A stretch of 64,000 bases of DNA from Mixophyes australis (taxonomy: Eukaryota > Chordata > Amphibia > Anura > Limnodynastidae), in the NCBI GenBank assembly GCA_036250195.1, contig JAVHZZ010000003.1, positions 19,182,504 to 19,246,503 of the forward strand, read 5' to 3'. Position numbers and translations under genes: made by a program. The notes below the pieces were generated by a model. The model saw nothing but the letters and a program-made list of their open reading frames with translations, did no database searches and was not told the origin of the DNA. This document shows, piece by piece, positions 32,966 through 45,554 of this stretch. Position 1 is the stretch's first letter; each line of letters starts with the position of its first letter.

Positions 32966-34082
32966 CTAACGTCTTCACCCTCAGTAGTGCTCGTTCATGC
33001 CTCCATTCTGCTACACAGTTGTTATTGTAAAGAACACAAAATGAATGACAAAAATTGCCGTGACCCTATCGAAAAGTCAATTGAAGCTGAGTTTCAAAAC
33101 CACTGGAACATAAACATTGGTTCGGGGGGATCTGTGTTTGGGTAAAGGAAGCTCGATTTTAGACTTAGGATGAGTTAATTTTCACCTACCGTGTTGAAAG
33201 CGAGGGGGGCGTTGTGATCGCATTAGCCTAGGGCGGCACGAACCCTGCACATAAACCCATCCACAGTATATTGAGACATGATTAATAATGAAGATTGATG
33301 AACCCACACTGAGTTGTAACTATCATCTGTAACTCATTGTGTTAGTGTTTCCGCCTTACACACAGATGTCATCGGAGGTCGAGTAGTGTAATCCACCACA
33401 CTGAAGATTTGCTTAACTTGTGATTTGCATCAATGGTTAATAAAATAAATATATTTTATCATGTCTCCCTTTTAATTATAGCCGGTTGTACAGGAATTAA
33501 GCCATAACAATACTTCCTCAGATAAGCCACAGTTTTTGGTACATGAATTTAAGCGTCCTCATGTTAAGCGCTGAATCGTCAGATTTGGCCGAGCAATAAA
33601 ACAACGTGTTGAACGTTCCCTCTGAACTTCAGGGCGATCTGCTGCGGTTGGTATTTTCTATGTTATTTTGTTACATTTGCACATTTATAAATGTACTGGC
33701 TCTAAACCCAAGTAAACATAAATGTAACCACAGAGGGCGTTTAAAAGTAGCATTTTTAAAGGGATAGTACCACGTTTTCTTTAGAGACTGTTCATTTGGC
33801 ACGTGGATTCCTTTCTGTGTGTAACAACTGAACGCTGGATTATTATTATTATTATCTTTTACTTATATAGCGCCAACAAATTACTCATATCTGAGGAGCC
33901 AATAAACAAATATAACTCAATTATGTGAATATTTGTATCAAGCGTGTGTTCTACTGAGCTGATTCAACAGTGGAAATATGGGTGTAGTAATGGGGGGCAG
34001 AAGGGGGTCTCAAATGGGGCATTTAATAGATTCTGGCTTCTACAGAGGCTCCACAAAGTGCTGCGCTCGGGCACTGCCACAA
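32966..34082. other. Unassigned sequence with a small LINE/SINE tail
   Basis: At about 33841-33905 there is a minus-strand (TTA)n plus TATATAGCGCCAACAAATT segment, the tail of a retroelement. Nothing else was recognised. Confidence 0.45.
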
Positions 34083-34090
34083 CAATAACT

Positions 34091-34403
34091 CATACTTACC
34101 AACTTTCTAAAGTTGGCTTCCGGGAGCCAGCCGGGGGAGGTGGGCGTGATGGGGGGCGGGGCTCCAAAATTTGTGTCATTTTGGACCCGCCCCGTGACGT
34201 AATGACGCAACAGCGTCATTTTACAGCAGGGGGTGGGGCCAAACGCAGCAATTCCCGGTGAATCGTGGCATTTTAAACCTAATTCTGCCCACTTCACTAG
34301 CAAGTGGGCAGATCCGGGAGATTGCCACACTCTCCCGGGAGTCCGTGAGACACACGCGAAATGCGGGAGTCTCCCGGACATTCCAGGAGAGTTGGCAAGT
34401 ATG
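34091..34403. mobile_element. MITE with CATACTTACCAACT ends, copy 2
   Basis: 313 bp, inverted relative to the copy at 15508-15802. The flanks caataact (34083-34090 and 34404-34411) are a perfect 8-bp target duplication. It shares the GTGGGCAGAATTAGG / CTAATTCTGCCCAC segment, the CAATTCCCGGTG segment and the hairpin near one end. Confidence 0.93.
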
Positions 34404-34445
34404 CAATAACTCCCTGCAATCTCTTGTGATTGGCCAAAAACATAC

Positions 34446-34607
34446 TAGTAGGTTAACTGGCTGCTAACAAAATTGACCATAGTCTGTCTGTGTATATTAG
34501 GGAATTTAGACTGTAAGCTCCAATGGGGCAGGGACTGATGTGAGCGAGTTCTCTGAACAGCGCTGCGGAATTAGTGGCGCTATATAAATAACTGATGATG
34601 ATGATGA
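34446..34607 (+). mobile_element. SINE 3' fragment
   Basis: Matches the last 160 bp of the SINE family: GGTTAACTGGCTGCTAACAA, GAATTTAGACTGTAAGCTCC, GCGCTATATAAATAACTG and a (GAT)n tail. The tRNA-like head is absent. Confidence 0.88.
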
Positions 34608-35137
34608 TCTGTTGATTAATCACAGCAGTTTTGCCGGACCACCCACCAAGCCCCCCCTGTGGCACGGCGTTTACTTATGCCGACGTCCCGCCTTCTGTTT
34701 TCAAACCCTGTTCTAATATGAGTTCAAAAATAAATATGTCCTTAGACATAACGTGGTTCATTTATGAGGTCCTGAGACGAGGAAACGGCGCACGTTGAGT
34801 TGTAAGCATCTCGAAATGTACCCAGCTCATAGACCATGACATTCGCACCAGGAGTAGAGATGTTTATACTTGCGCCCCACGATACCGTAGAGACTGCGTT
34901 AGTAGTGATGACGCTGCACTCAATATAACAATAAAGTGTCATACAGGGAGAATAATGTCCTGACAGTGTTATTAATAACTGTAAAAGTTGCATGTTCTCT
35001 ATGAAATGTAATTAAATACAACTACCAAAAACCTAATTAATTTAAATACAAACATTTTTGTTTTCCACTTTAAAAATCTAATGGGAGTTCTCTTTCCTGC
35101 AGTAGTAGAAATGCACATGTCAGATACCTAATGCAAA
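34608..35137. other. Unassigned sequence
   Basis: No feature recognised. Confidence 0.5.
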
Positions 35138-35330
35138 TCTTCCCCTCCACTCCCAGTGTCTGTTGGGGTCCCACAAGGCTTTCTCACTGTGTATCTCTTC
35201 TCTTGGGGTCCCAACACTACCTACAGCTCAACATGTCCAATACAGAACTTATCTTCCTCCCAGAGTCACCACCTCCCCTCAAATCTCCCTCACCGGTAAT
35301 AACTCCACTTGCGTGCGACTTTTTCAAAAT
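35138..35330 (+). pseudogene. L2/CR1-group LINE RT fragment with internal deletion
   Basis: Reads VSVGVPQGF (the RT motif just before the YADD box) and then jumps to LQLNMSNTELIFLPE, a segment normally found after YADD. The catalytic region between them is missing, so this is a deleted relic. Confidence 0.7.
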
Positions 35331-35837
35331 CTCCGCTTACGCTTGTGCTTCGCTATGAACCAGACCCCCGCGGTGCAGACAGCCGTACTGGGGCTCAACA
35401 TTCATGAGAATGTAGCTGATTCTCGTCAGTGACGTTGCGTGCTCTCAGCCAATTCTCATGACCATTGTTACGTTTAAAATGTAGAAAATTAAACGTCACT
35501 ATCAAGACCCTGGTCTCCTTTAATGCTTAATTTGTACTGCAAGAAAATTAGCCCCACGCTGATGAGCTTGGGGGCTACAAAGAAGAAGAAAAAATCTTCT
35601 AAACTGCACGTTTACTAACGGCAAGAAACTCGGCTGTATATTAGAAAGCAGATGCCCCGAGGCAGCAAGATTTCAGTTATCTTAAGATCCATAAATTACT
35701 AATGCTCGGTGTGATAACACAGCCTTGGGTCATATTCAGCGGGTAATGAGATATTTGTATTTAGATGTTTGTAATGCTTCCAATGTATGCAAGTCCGCTA
35801 GGCTGGATACTGCTGTGGTTATGCGCTGAACACATAG

Positions 35838-35870
<33 letters not shown>

Positions 35871-36789
35871 GTAATATATATGTCTGAGGGTGAATGGTAT
35901 AAACATCCAGTTTTAATCTTAGACATTCATCCTCTAGGTCTCTTAACAGGTCTTACAATTTATTACAATGGATCTATACAATGCCACAATAATAATTTAA
36001 TATGAAGAACTAATCTGAAGACTGTGGATTGGGGCACTGTGCTAATTGGAATCCACTTGAATATTAGACAACTGTGTTCATCCTGAACATTATTCAGAGA
36101 TTTCTAACTGCACACTGCCATATTTCTTCTGTCGGTTTCACTCCAACCAGTGGCGTTATAACAGAAGTACCCGCTACATTCTGATCATTAGGGATAGCTC
36201 CGAAGCAAACTGGAGTGGAGCTAAAAGCAGGATGAAGCAGGAAACCAGTGTAGCTGCTCCTCTTTCTGCTGATTAGAGAATTGCATCATATATATATCAC
36301 ACGTACCTAAATCAGACACGAAACCTTATAAGACCCCATAAGATCTCTATGGGGACAGCCATTTACCAGTCTGATGATGGCGTCATTCATATCCTACTTC
36401 ACTTTATGGCCACCGGAGAGAGTAAAGTCTCCGCGGTGTGAATATGCGCATGCTCGGTCTTTCGGATGTACAGTAGATACTTGCCAGCCAATCATGGAAG
36501 ATAAATCTTTTGCCGTTGCTGCTAAAGATATAATTTTGGGATGGCAGAAGTACTTTGCCAGGACAGACTGTTTTCGGAAGTGCTGTCCGTTGGCGCTAGG
36601 GCCTTAAAAACATTCAATGAATGACATTATCATTCAGAGTTTTGTTATTCCCTAACCATTGGTGCCCTAGGTTCACCTAACGATAGCGCTAGCTCTGCTG
36701 GGTATAGGGGAATAGCACACTGGCCTGGACATTAGCGTTTATGTTTAAAATAATTCCATTAATTTGTGGATGGTGGGAATGTATCACTC
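35331..36789. other. Unassigned sequence
   Basis: Apart from the poly(G) run below, nothing was recognised. CAGTGGCGTTATAAC at 36150 resembles a hAT-type terminus, but no partner end was found. Confidence 0.4.
35839..35868 (+). repeat. (G)30 homopolymer
   Basis: Thirty consecutive G. The length is likely unstable and may be a sequencing approximation. It could form G-quadruplexes on this strand. Confidence 0.9.
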
Positions 36790-37285
36790 TCATCACATCC
36801 TCCCATTCCCGGTTACAGGACTTATTTCGGGCTGCACCCACTTTGTGGAATTCCCTCCCTCTCACAATAATACTTTCCTCTAGTCTTCAAACCTTCAAGC
36901 CTTCTCTGAAAACCCACCTCTTCAGACAAGCTTATAATATTCCTCTACCACCCTCTTAATCTCCCTAGGTTACCCTATTACCACCCTCTACACAGCTACC
37001 ACAAGACATCAACCCTCTGACCAACATTGCTGTGTGACTGATCACACAGCCCACCCAGTACTTTAACCTTTGCATTCTAGCTGGACCAATGTGCAATATG
37101 ATGTAGCACGTGCCCTTGTGTTTCAAACTCCCATTGTCCCATAGATTGTAAGCTTGCGAATAGGGTTCTCTTACCTCTCTGTCTATATGTATTACCCAGT
37201 ATTGTGTTATTTATGTTTGTTCCTAATTGTAAAGCGCTACGGAATTTGCTGGTGCTATATAAATAAATATTGATGATGATGCTGT
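36790..37285 (+). mobile_element. L2/CR1-group LINE 3' end
   Basis: Encodes the extreme C-terminus of ORF2 (RLQDLFRAAPTLWNSLPLT, then LKTHLFRQAYNIPLP). A 3' UTR follows with GATTGTAAGCTTGCGAATAG, GTAAAGCGCTACGG and a (GAT)n tail at 37270-37282. It is strongly 5'-truncated and belongs to the same subfamily as 49680-50103. Confidence 0.85.
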
Positions 37286-39230
37286 ATCATGTAGTCTAGT
37301 GCAGTAAAACACAGGATTAGATCGGCGCAGGAGAAACAGAAAAAAGCCATTTGTTTTAAGGCAGAAACGACAGTGACAGTCCAGAAATAAGGGACAGGAG
37401 ATGACACCTGTGACGAGAAGGGATTGGGGTGCCCTCAAGCTGCCGCATTGTACAGGCCGGAGTGTTAAACTGGCGTGGACAGTCACTGCTGCGCCCCAGC
37501 TGAGGATTACTGTGTAAACCCAAATGAAGTGTGCAGTGCGACATCTGCTAGCGGTTATTTTTAACACAGAATGACATCAGGTGGATGAAATTCAGTTCAT
37601 CTGGGAAATAATATCATCAGCGGCGAACAAATAATTATTATCTGCTAGGACAGAGATTAACCAGGCTTGATTTTTAATTTTGGCCATGCTGCGAGAGACA
37701 CAAACAGGGTTCTGTGAAAGTCTCAATCTCCTCTTGCGTATTCCAAACCTGTGCGCTAATAGTCACGGCAAATATGGATCTATATCGTGCTGGTTATTAA
37801 AAGTCGTTTTATCATAAACATCTCACACTTCTGAAGTTCGGAAAAATTGATGAATTTTTTTTTACAATATCTATATTTTTAGTTTAAGAAACGGTGTAAT
37901 TTTCCGGATTATTTGCGCTGTGTCTCCGCTCCATCCCTAATGACGTAGAGATGACGCTAATGATCCCAATCTTACGGGCGGAGAAGGAAGAAGGTTACCC
38001 TCCAGTCTTCCATTGAAGCTCTGCGAGCCAGCCCGAAGATTCCCAGCCAAGGTGATGAGCGAGAAAGTCCCCATCACAAGGCCACATCCCGCTAAATCGA
38101 GAAATCTGTAAATGAACAAGAGTTAAAAGCTTATTCTAATCTGATGGGGATTTTAATTTTTCTATAGGGCTATGTCTAGACAGGCTTCTTGCTTTGACAA
38201 TCGCTATGGCGTTACTTTTCACGGTGCTGCGTGTTAAACCTTTTTTTGGGGGAGTGTAAAATGAAAACGAAAAAATGCTCAGAGGTGCGTATGTCTATTA
38301 TTATTTTTATTTAGAATCCCATTCAAGTGACTGGTGAGGACTTTTAAAAGCAATTTGCAAACAGTTCTTAGGCGCATCCTATGCTTAGCTCTATCATATG
38401 CTTCTTTCCATATGTACGTTAATTAATACGTGTGAGCTGTCAAATTGTTGTTTCTGGTAAGTTAATGTGAAACATAATTTATTCGCCATGATAAATTTTA
38501 AAGGGTAACTGCAGATGACTTAATTGCCATTACTAATCATTAAATTCTGAACAAATAGTCACTAATTCCTGTGTTTCCTGAGCAGGCAGACATTAAAAAA
38601 ATGGATCACTCTGATATGTTGTTTTCAGAAAACAACTTGGCAGGGCGAGGGGAAACCTAGCCCCATTTACTAGAAATCCAGTTTATAGATACTGTGAGGA
38701 TGGATCAGCCTATGACACATCACTCTCAGAATGTGGAGATCATTATTGCAGATTGCAAATCAAATGTAACAGAGGGAAAAACCACGGGCGGGGGGGAAGG
38801 GGGGGGGGGGTGACGTCGCTGTAAACCGCTAGATGAAACCATAATCTGAGGGACAGGGAAAGTTACAGAAACAGGACTTGTTAAAAGGACACATATGGAC
38901 AGTGACACAAACCTCCCCCAGGGCTGCTCTTTCCACTTTAACTCTTTGACACTGAATATAGAGACAAGAGAAGTAGAGACAATAAATGGATGTAATCATT
39001 GGTTTAAATGAAATCTTTACACTAAGTGGAATTGTAATAAATATGAATACTTGCACTATAATAGTCTGCCCAGACTATACCACATATTGGAAATTAATTA
39101 GCAAAAGCAAGTCTTTTAGGCAATAATAAGTCTTTTAAAGGTGAGGCTTACTTTCTGCCACCAGACTCTGAAGGGTCGTTGAGTCAACCTTGTACCTGTA
39201 TCGTAGGGGCCAATCCCCCTCTTTTTTATC
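37286..39230. other. Unassigned sequence with a G-rich tract
   Basis: A G-rich stretch at 38785-38811 could form a quadruplex. No gene or repeat family was recognised. Confidence 0.45.
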
Positions 39231-39238
39231 TAGGGGGT

Positions 39239-39515
39239 CAGGGGCAAATGCAGACTTTATAGAGTGCGGTTTCCACACCACACCGCCAGTGGGTGTAACC
39301 AGCATGCATAGGGGTATGGCTATAATTTTAGACAGTGCTTGGCTGCTCTCCAACTCTTCCTATCCCTATAACATACAATGGTGCACGCAGCTCTCCCTTT
39401 TCAAGCAGAGCTGTGTGAAGTGGGGGCAGGGTCCAGCCACCTTAATTATACAGTGTTCCAGGCTTGGAAGGGGGTTTCCAGGCACTAGGAACCCCCCTCC
39501 CTCGGTTTGCCTATG
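39239..39515 (+). mobile_element. Dispersed element, CAGGGGCAAA family, copy 2
   Basis: Starts CAGGGGCAAATG and ends GGTTTGCCTATG. It corresponds along its length to the inverted copy at 7210-7520. GGGGGT occurs on both sides, but the duplication length is ambiguous. Confidence 0.65.
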
Positions 39516-39831
39516 GGGGTTCCAAGGCAGTATTAGTAAAGAGTCAATTCTTATCAATCATCTATCAGGAGACTATCTCCAGGTAGGAAGAAAGCATCTG
39601 CTGATATCTTATTCTTCTTAATTCGGTTAGATAGTAAGCTCTTCAGGACAGGGTGTTTCCATTTGAATGTTTCCACTTATCGCTGTTTCACACCTCATGT
39701 TCCACCTGGCTTTGAACCCCTCTATGTTTTGATGTCTCCTCTGTAGCCTGTACGGTATCGGGGCACATGCTGGTAGGTACGACCTTGATCGATACCCATG
39801 TCTACGGCCTTTTGTCCTAGTCATAGTCCTA
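39516..39831. other. Unassigned sequence
   Basis: No feature recognised. Confidence 0.5.
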
Positions 39832-40006
39832 GGGGTAAATTTATCAAGCTGTTGGTTTGAAAAAGTGGAGATGTTGCCTATAGCAACCAATCAGATTCTA
39901 GCTGTCATTTTGTAGAATGTACTAAATAACTGCTAACTAAAATCCGATTGGCTGCTGTAGCCAACATTTCCCCTTTTTCAAACTTGCAACTTGATAAATT
40001 TACCTC
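39832..40006. mobile_element. Palindromic MITE, copy 2
   Basis: GGGGTAAATTTATCAAGCTG...AGCAACCAATCAGATT pairs imperfectly with AATCCGATTGGCTGCTG...CAACTTGATAAATTTACC. CCTA flanks both sides (39828-39831 and 40007-40010), so the target duplication is 3-4 bp. It is more diverged than copy 1. Confidence 0.8.
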
Positions 40007-40010
40007 CCTA

Positions 40011-41364
40011 GTCTCACACTGTTTTCTGTTGGTCCTGCGCTGGCCGATACAGTTGCTAGGCTCCGTCATCGATGGGGTGGGACATCTCTGTCAGAATTAG
40101 CTACACAGGTACATAGAAGTGTGTGGCCAAATAGGACAGAACCAAGATGAACAATAGATTTCTGCCAGTGCTCACTAGTTCAGCCTAGCGATGACCACAC
40201 ACAGGGTCAGGTGCAATCATTGTCTGACCTCATCGGCCATCCACCTAGTTCGGTGTCTGATGTCACCCTATCAGGAGTGAATCAGGATCAGAGATCTTCT
40301 ACTGCCCATACACAGGGCGTTTTGCAACCAATTGGCTCAAGAAACCCAGTTGGCCATCCAAATTGCCGTGTGTATGGACACCTTTCCTCTTTGTCAGTCT
40401 CTAAACTGAATTGTTTATTTTGTTATTCTGTCTTGATCTAGTTTGCATTGTTTACGTATCCTGTTGCCCATAACCTTGTAGCTACCTGCTCCCTTTTTTG
40501 TCTTCATATACCATTGTTCCGCAGCCCTTGTCCTGTCGCCCTCACTTACCCTGGTGTAGTAAAGACGTTCCTCGCATTGTCAAGTCCTGGGGGCACCCAA
40601 CGGCTTGTCCTGAGTTACTATAGGCCCAGGCGTATGACAAAACCAAGAACTATGTGGTTCAGGTGTCGGTTTGTATCCCGGTACCTATCTAGTACCTAGC
40701 ATATACATTTCACGGTGCTAGGCAGAATTAAGCAAAGAAAGAAGTTGAGGTTATTGTCCCTCGGAGAATGCACTCTACAACGAATTTATTCACACAATAC
40801 AAACATCTCAGCTTACATTAGTTCCATAGTCATGAGTAAATGTTTGCAAACGCCGCCCCTGCTATTTGGTGTGATTATTATCACAACTCTGAGAAACATC
40901 TACAGAAAGACGTGCCCAACCTCACAGAACACACACCGAGTGTATGGGATTACCACATAATATTTGTTCTACTCTAAATTATTTTCTCAGTGGAGTCAGG
41001 TTAACGTTCCGTATTTATCTTCCTTTTGAGCTGATGAATTTGTTTAATGCTGTCAGGTTTATGTAAGCTGCTAAGGTATTGCCACTTTCTTGTCTCGGTT
41101 CACATTACAGGATGTTACAAAGTTATAAGTTGACCAAAATTCATATCTACATCAAGGTCAACCAAGGTCGTTCCAGTGGCTAGCAGATCATCACCTTGCT
41201 TCTTCTCCACCTCCCCCCAGACCTCAATCACCGGCCGCTCTGCAATCATTAATAACGGTGGCATAAGTCTCTTGCGCTTCTCCCTGTCCACGGTAGAGCA
41301 GTGGCTGATTGCGCAAGAGGGGTAGGGACAGGAAATCGGAGGAAGTATTCTCACTCTCGTGTTA
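40011..41364. other. Unassigned sequence
   Basis: No gene or repeat family recognised. Confidence 0.45.
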
Positions 41365-41372
41365 CTCACAAT

Positions 41373-41756
41373 CAGGGCCGGATTAAGGGAATGAAGGCCC
41401 CTGGGCTAAGGGGGCCTCCATTCCACCGTGAGGGCCCCCCCCCCGTGATCCGAGCCCCCCCCCCCGGTGATCCGAGCCGCCCCACCGGCACTTACATCCT
41501 TCTCCTCCTTCCCCGGCGCGCTGTACGCTCTTTACTGAGGAGATCCCGTGAGAGTAAGACTCACGAGATCTCCTCAGTAAGGAGACTACAGCGCGCCAGG
41601 GAAGGACCACAGTGAAACTGCTCAGCCGCACTAATCGCGTCAGGGGCGCACCCGCCCCGACGGATTAATAATGCTGCTGAGCTCTGTCAAGGGCCCCCTG
41701 GATGCCCGAGGCCCCTGGGCTGTAGCCCAGATAGCCCTAGGGTTAATCCGGCCCTG
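41373..41756. mobile_element. hAT-type MITE, CAGGGCCGGATTAA ends
   Basis: 384 bp with ends CAGGGCCGGATTAAG and GTTAATCCGGCCCTG (14 of 15 paired). Both flanks are ctcacaat (41365-41372, 41757-41764), a perfect 8-bp duplication. An internal palindrome CTGAGGAGATC...GATCTCCTCAG lies near 41536-41578. Confidence 0.93.
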
Positions 41757-41764
41757 CTCACAAT

Positions 41765-43566
41765 GCCAGTGACTCACTCCTACAGTGAGTAGCCGGTGAC
41801 CGGAGCGATGGGGGACAGTGTGCAAGAGTTACTTCAGGCAGTAGAAGTAACGTCCGCGAGTTTAAACCTTCATCCTCAAAATACCCAGGTCATCCAAGTG
41901 GAAGATAACAGAAACCTAACTAGCGGAAACAGTTCTTCCATACTGGTAATAGAATCTTTAGTCCAAAGTGTGCTTCTCATTTATGGTAGCCCTATATCTT
42001 ATCTTGCATTAGGAAGACATCAAGTCCTGGATTTATCTCCATGCAAGGTGCTGTCCTAACATTACACAGTTCTGGTCTGGGATCATTCAGTGTAATAATA
42101 AAACTGGGACAAAGGTGCCGCTATGGTCTCCTGATATTGGTCTCTTTGATCCACAGCTGGAGGATATGGTGAATAGAGTAAGGTCTGCATAGCCAGACAG
42201 TGGATGGTCCCCTTCGGCCCTCGTGTTCGTAATTGGATCAATCTAGTGAATGACACAGTGGGACATGAGCGCTTTGTGTGTACAAGTAGGAAATGTTCTT
42301 TAAAATATGATAATATTTGGGTCCAATGGCTCCTTTGCACTATGTTGAGATCCTTGGTGGTGGATTAGACCCGCGGGCACCCTTGACCTGTAGTTCCTTG
42401 TGTAATGCCCTTTTCATTCTGTTGCATTGTATGCACTATGGAACACATATTGTCTATATCTTGCGACCCACTTTCCACGGTTACTGCAGATGTCTCACAC
42501 TAATACCACGTTCACACTGCTGCCCTGGCAATATCCCGGGTATATGAACCTTGGATATTGCTGAATGACAGAGCATCCCACCCCGGCAAATTCCCGGGTC
42601 GCCTGGGATCACACTGAACTTTGATCACACGAGAGGAGTTTGATTGGCTTCTCTTGTGATGTTGAAAAACCCAGGTCAGACCCAAGAATAACCCTTCAAA
42701 AGACTCGGGTTCAATTCACGGGTCATCCAACCCCGGTAGATGCTGAGACCCCGTTCACACTGAACCTCGATCCGGCAATAACCCAGGTTTTTAAGGCAGC
42801 GTTAATGGGGTATTACTCCTACGTGCTGCCTGTTTTACCCCATAAGTCTACACTTGAGCACTACGTGATGCCTGCTTTGTTTTTACTTACATGCATGTGA
42901 ATTTACTTTTTCTTTTTTGTTTGCTGTTTTGTTTGCAAAAAAAATCAAAAAAACTTTTGTTTAAAAATAAAAGTAAACTGGATTTAAAAGAAAAAAATTG
43001 TAGTGGGTGTAATAGAGCAAAATATGTATTAAAATAAATTTATGTCATATGAATTCCATGTGACTGTCAGAATTGGAGTCTTGATCCGTGAATGTAAGAC
43101 TTTAATGCTCCAATATGTACTTCCACTAGAAGATTGCTGCAGCTGCAGATCCCCCAGCAGGTAATCACATGCTCCTGTGCCTGGTCCTTATGAACAGTCC
43201 TGGCCGGATCGTTGCGTCTTCTCTGGACCAGGCCCTGCAGCTTTCTCCAGCAGCCTTTGTCATTGTTTGCCTACGTTCCAGAGACTAGCTGAATCCTGTG
43301 CTCCAGCTTACTAGTTATCTTCATGTAATCCCGCTATACCTCCAGTATATCATCCACTGTGTCAGGGGTCCTGCTCCTGGTGTCCTGTTCAGTATTTAAC
43401 TGACTCGCTACCTGCATTCCCCTTTTTGTCCATGGACGACTACTCCCATCATCCAGGACTACTTTTACAGTCCATTTCTACTATGTGTCCTATTTCTTCA
43501 TCACATATTTAACCATTGATTGCTGTGACAATTCTGCTCTCCAGTCCCTGGGCCTTCCAATACCTT
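41765..43566. other. Mostly unassigned; possible worn repeat at 42505-42800
   Basis: GTTCACACTG occurs twice (about 42509 and 42754) among repeated CCCGGGT and CAATAACCC-type words, suggesting a decayed dispersed repeat. No gene was recognised. Confidence 0.4.
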
Positions 43567-43574
43567 GTATAAAC

Positions 43575-44104
43575 TAGAGATGCTCAGGCTCGGTTCCTCG
43601 AGAACCGAACACACCCGAATTTAGGTGATCAAAGTACCGAGCCGGCTCAGTACTTTCACGCGCCCTCGGAATCGAAAACAAGGCAAAACGTCATTGTTAC
43701 GACATCGGATCTCGCCATTTTTCTTTTCTGCCACTGCTGTGTGCCAATGTGTCCTAGAAGTGCTAGGAACTGCCGTGTGTTTGTGTCATTGCTCTGTCGC
43801 TTACCATCCAGCCAGGTCGCTGCAGTATTTGTCCGAAAGTGGATGAAAATAATATTGTGACCTGTGAGGTGGTCAAAATTGTCTGGAAATGACTTGAAAG
43901 TAGTGTTATTTGAGGTTAATAACAATGTAGGAACAAAAAAAGAGCAAAAATATGTGATTTTACCATATTTTAGGATTTTTTCTAAAAAATCCAAAACCAA
44001 AACCAAAACACGCGAGGGCGGTTTTGCCAAAACCGAAACCACAACACAAAGCCAATCCAGAACCACAACCAAAGCCAGTTCACGGGGGTCAGTGAGCATC
44101 TCAA
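43575..44104. mobile_element. Non-autonomous hAT relative of the 56.4-kb element, copy 2
   Basis: 530 bp starting TAGAGATGCTC and ending GAGCATCTCAA (one mismatch). Both flanks read gtataaac (43567-43574, 44105-44112), a perfect 8-bp duplication. It shares the CGAGAACCGAAC, AAAACGTCATTGTTACG and CGGATCTC blocks at the left and the CCAAAAC-rich right end with the autonomous element. It lacks the 71-bp tandem repeat of the 137-763 copy. Confidence 0.93.
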
Positions 44105-44127
44105 GTATAAACCTGTGTGACTATGCT

Positions 44128-45546
44128 CAAGGCTGCCGAGAGGGGGGGGGGGGGGGGGGGGGGGGCGGGCCCAGGCTCGCCAGGGGTCCCGGGCCGGGCC
44201 CTCGGTTCTAATTTTTAATTAATTTTTTTTTTTAATTTTTTTTTCATCTTGCGTTTTTTTTAATGTATTTTTTGGACTGCCGGGCGTGACGTCATCAAGT
44301 CACGCCCGTCAGTCAATGAGGAGCGCCGGACAAGACAAAGCTAAAAGAAAGAAGAGAAGACAGAAGAGAAGAAGAGAAAAAGAAAGAAGCTGACAGGAGG
44401 TAAGTAAAGAAACGGAGAGGCAAGGGGAGGAAAGGGACAGTGCTATAAAGAAGGGGGAGTAAAACAATGGGGGAGAGAGGCTGAGAATAAATAAAAAAGG
44501 GGAGAGAAACATAAAAAAAAAAAAGGGGAGAGAAACAATAAATAAAAAAGGGGAGAGAAACAATAAATAAAAAAGGGGAGAGAAACATAGAATAAAAAAG
44601 GGGAGAGAAACATAGAATAAAAAAGGGGAGAGAAACAATAAATAAAAAAGGGGAGAGAAACAATAAATAAAAAAGGGGAGAGAAGCACAGAGTTAAAAAA
44701 AAAGGGGAGAGGCACATTTAATAGTGGGGACTATTAATTTAAGATGGGGTGGTTTGGGGCTATTGAATATGGGGGTGAGTTTAGGGAGAATGAGGTCTAT
44801 TTATTAAATGTGACTATGAATTTATTAATGGCAGTAATGGTTGCATGAAATAGGTATTGCTGGGGCTGTTTGCAGGAAGGGAAATAGGTTTATTTATTAA
44901 ATGTGAATACTATTATTTTAATGTTGGGGCTGGAGGAAGGCCTAATTATTAATCGTGGGTGCTATTGATTTACAGCCAGGGCTGGCTGTAATTTTCTAAC
45001 TGTAGCCATTTTATTCCCAAATAGGTCCTTCAACATTCCAGGATCCGGACAAGCCACAACTAAAGAAAGCAGCAGTCACAGGTGGTGAAAGTGAGAAGAA
45101 CAGGTAGGAGAGAGCAGCACAGTGTGTGAAATGTTGGGATTCTAGTAGGGACAATGGCAATTTTTGGTGAGTGTTGTGCCCAATGTAAGGTGCAGGCCAA
45201 GACTGAACTGTTTGTGTACACACTGCATTCTTTCTATACTACACTGTGGTGCTAGATGTCTTAAAAGTCAGGAGTGCTTGGACATATGTGACGCTCCGGT
45301 GAATTCAGGACCTAGTGATTTTGATGTGCTAGCCACGCCCCAACGGCGCATTGCCACGCCCCAAATGTATGACCACACCCCCCAAAAAAATTGCACCGGC
45401 GTTAGGCTAGCCACGCTCCAACGGCCCATTGGCACGCCCTTGAATGTATGACCATAGCCTCGAAACTTTTTTAGGGCTTACTCGACTATGAGGGGGGCCC
45501 CATGAATTTGTTGTACCCGGGCCCTGAATTCCTCTTGGCAGCCCTG
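44128..45546. mobile_element. 1.4-kb non-autonomous hAT-type element
   Basis: Ends CAAGGCTGCCGAGAGG and CCTCTTGGCAGCCCTG form an inverted repeat with two differences. Flanks actatgct (44120-44127) and tctatgct (45547-45554) match seven of eight. Inside are a 24-base G run, a purine-rich tandem repeat and GGCCCC-rich ends. The long minus frames (hydrophobic FLSPFLF type) are translations of the purine tract. Confidence 0.85.
44480..44715. repeat. Purine-rich minisatellite, about 27-bp period
   Basis: Repeats of AAAAAAGGGGAGAGAAAC followed by AATAAAT or ATAGAAT, about eight units, strongly strand-asymmetric. Confidence 0.92.
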
Positions 45547-45554
45547 TCTATGCT

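Noticed and set aside
36150..36290. CAGTGGCGTTATAAC as the start of another hAT-type element
   Set aside because: No matching right end or target duplication was found nearby.
44309..44717. Minus-strand frames coding for hydrophobic FLSPFLF-type repeats that mimic a membrane protein
   Set aside because: They are translations of an A/G-only tandem repeat inside a mobile element; three overlapping frames give similar products.
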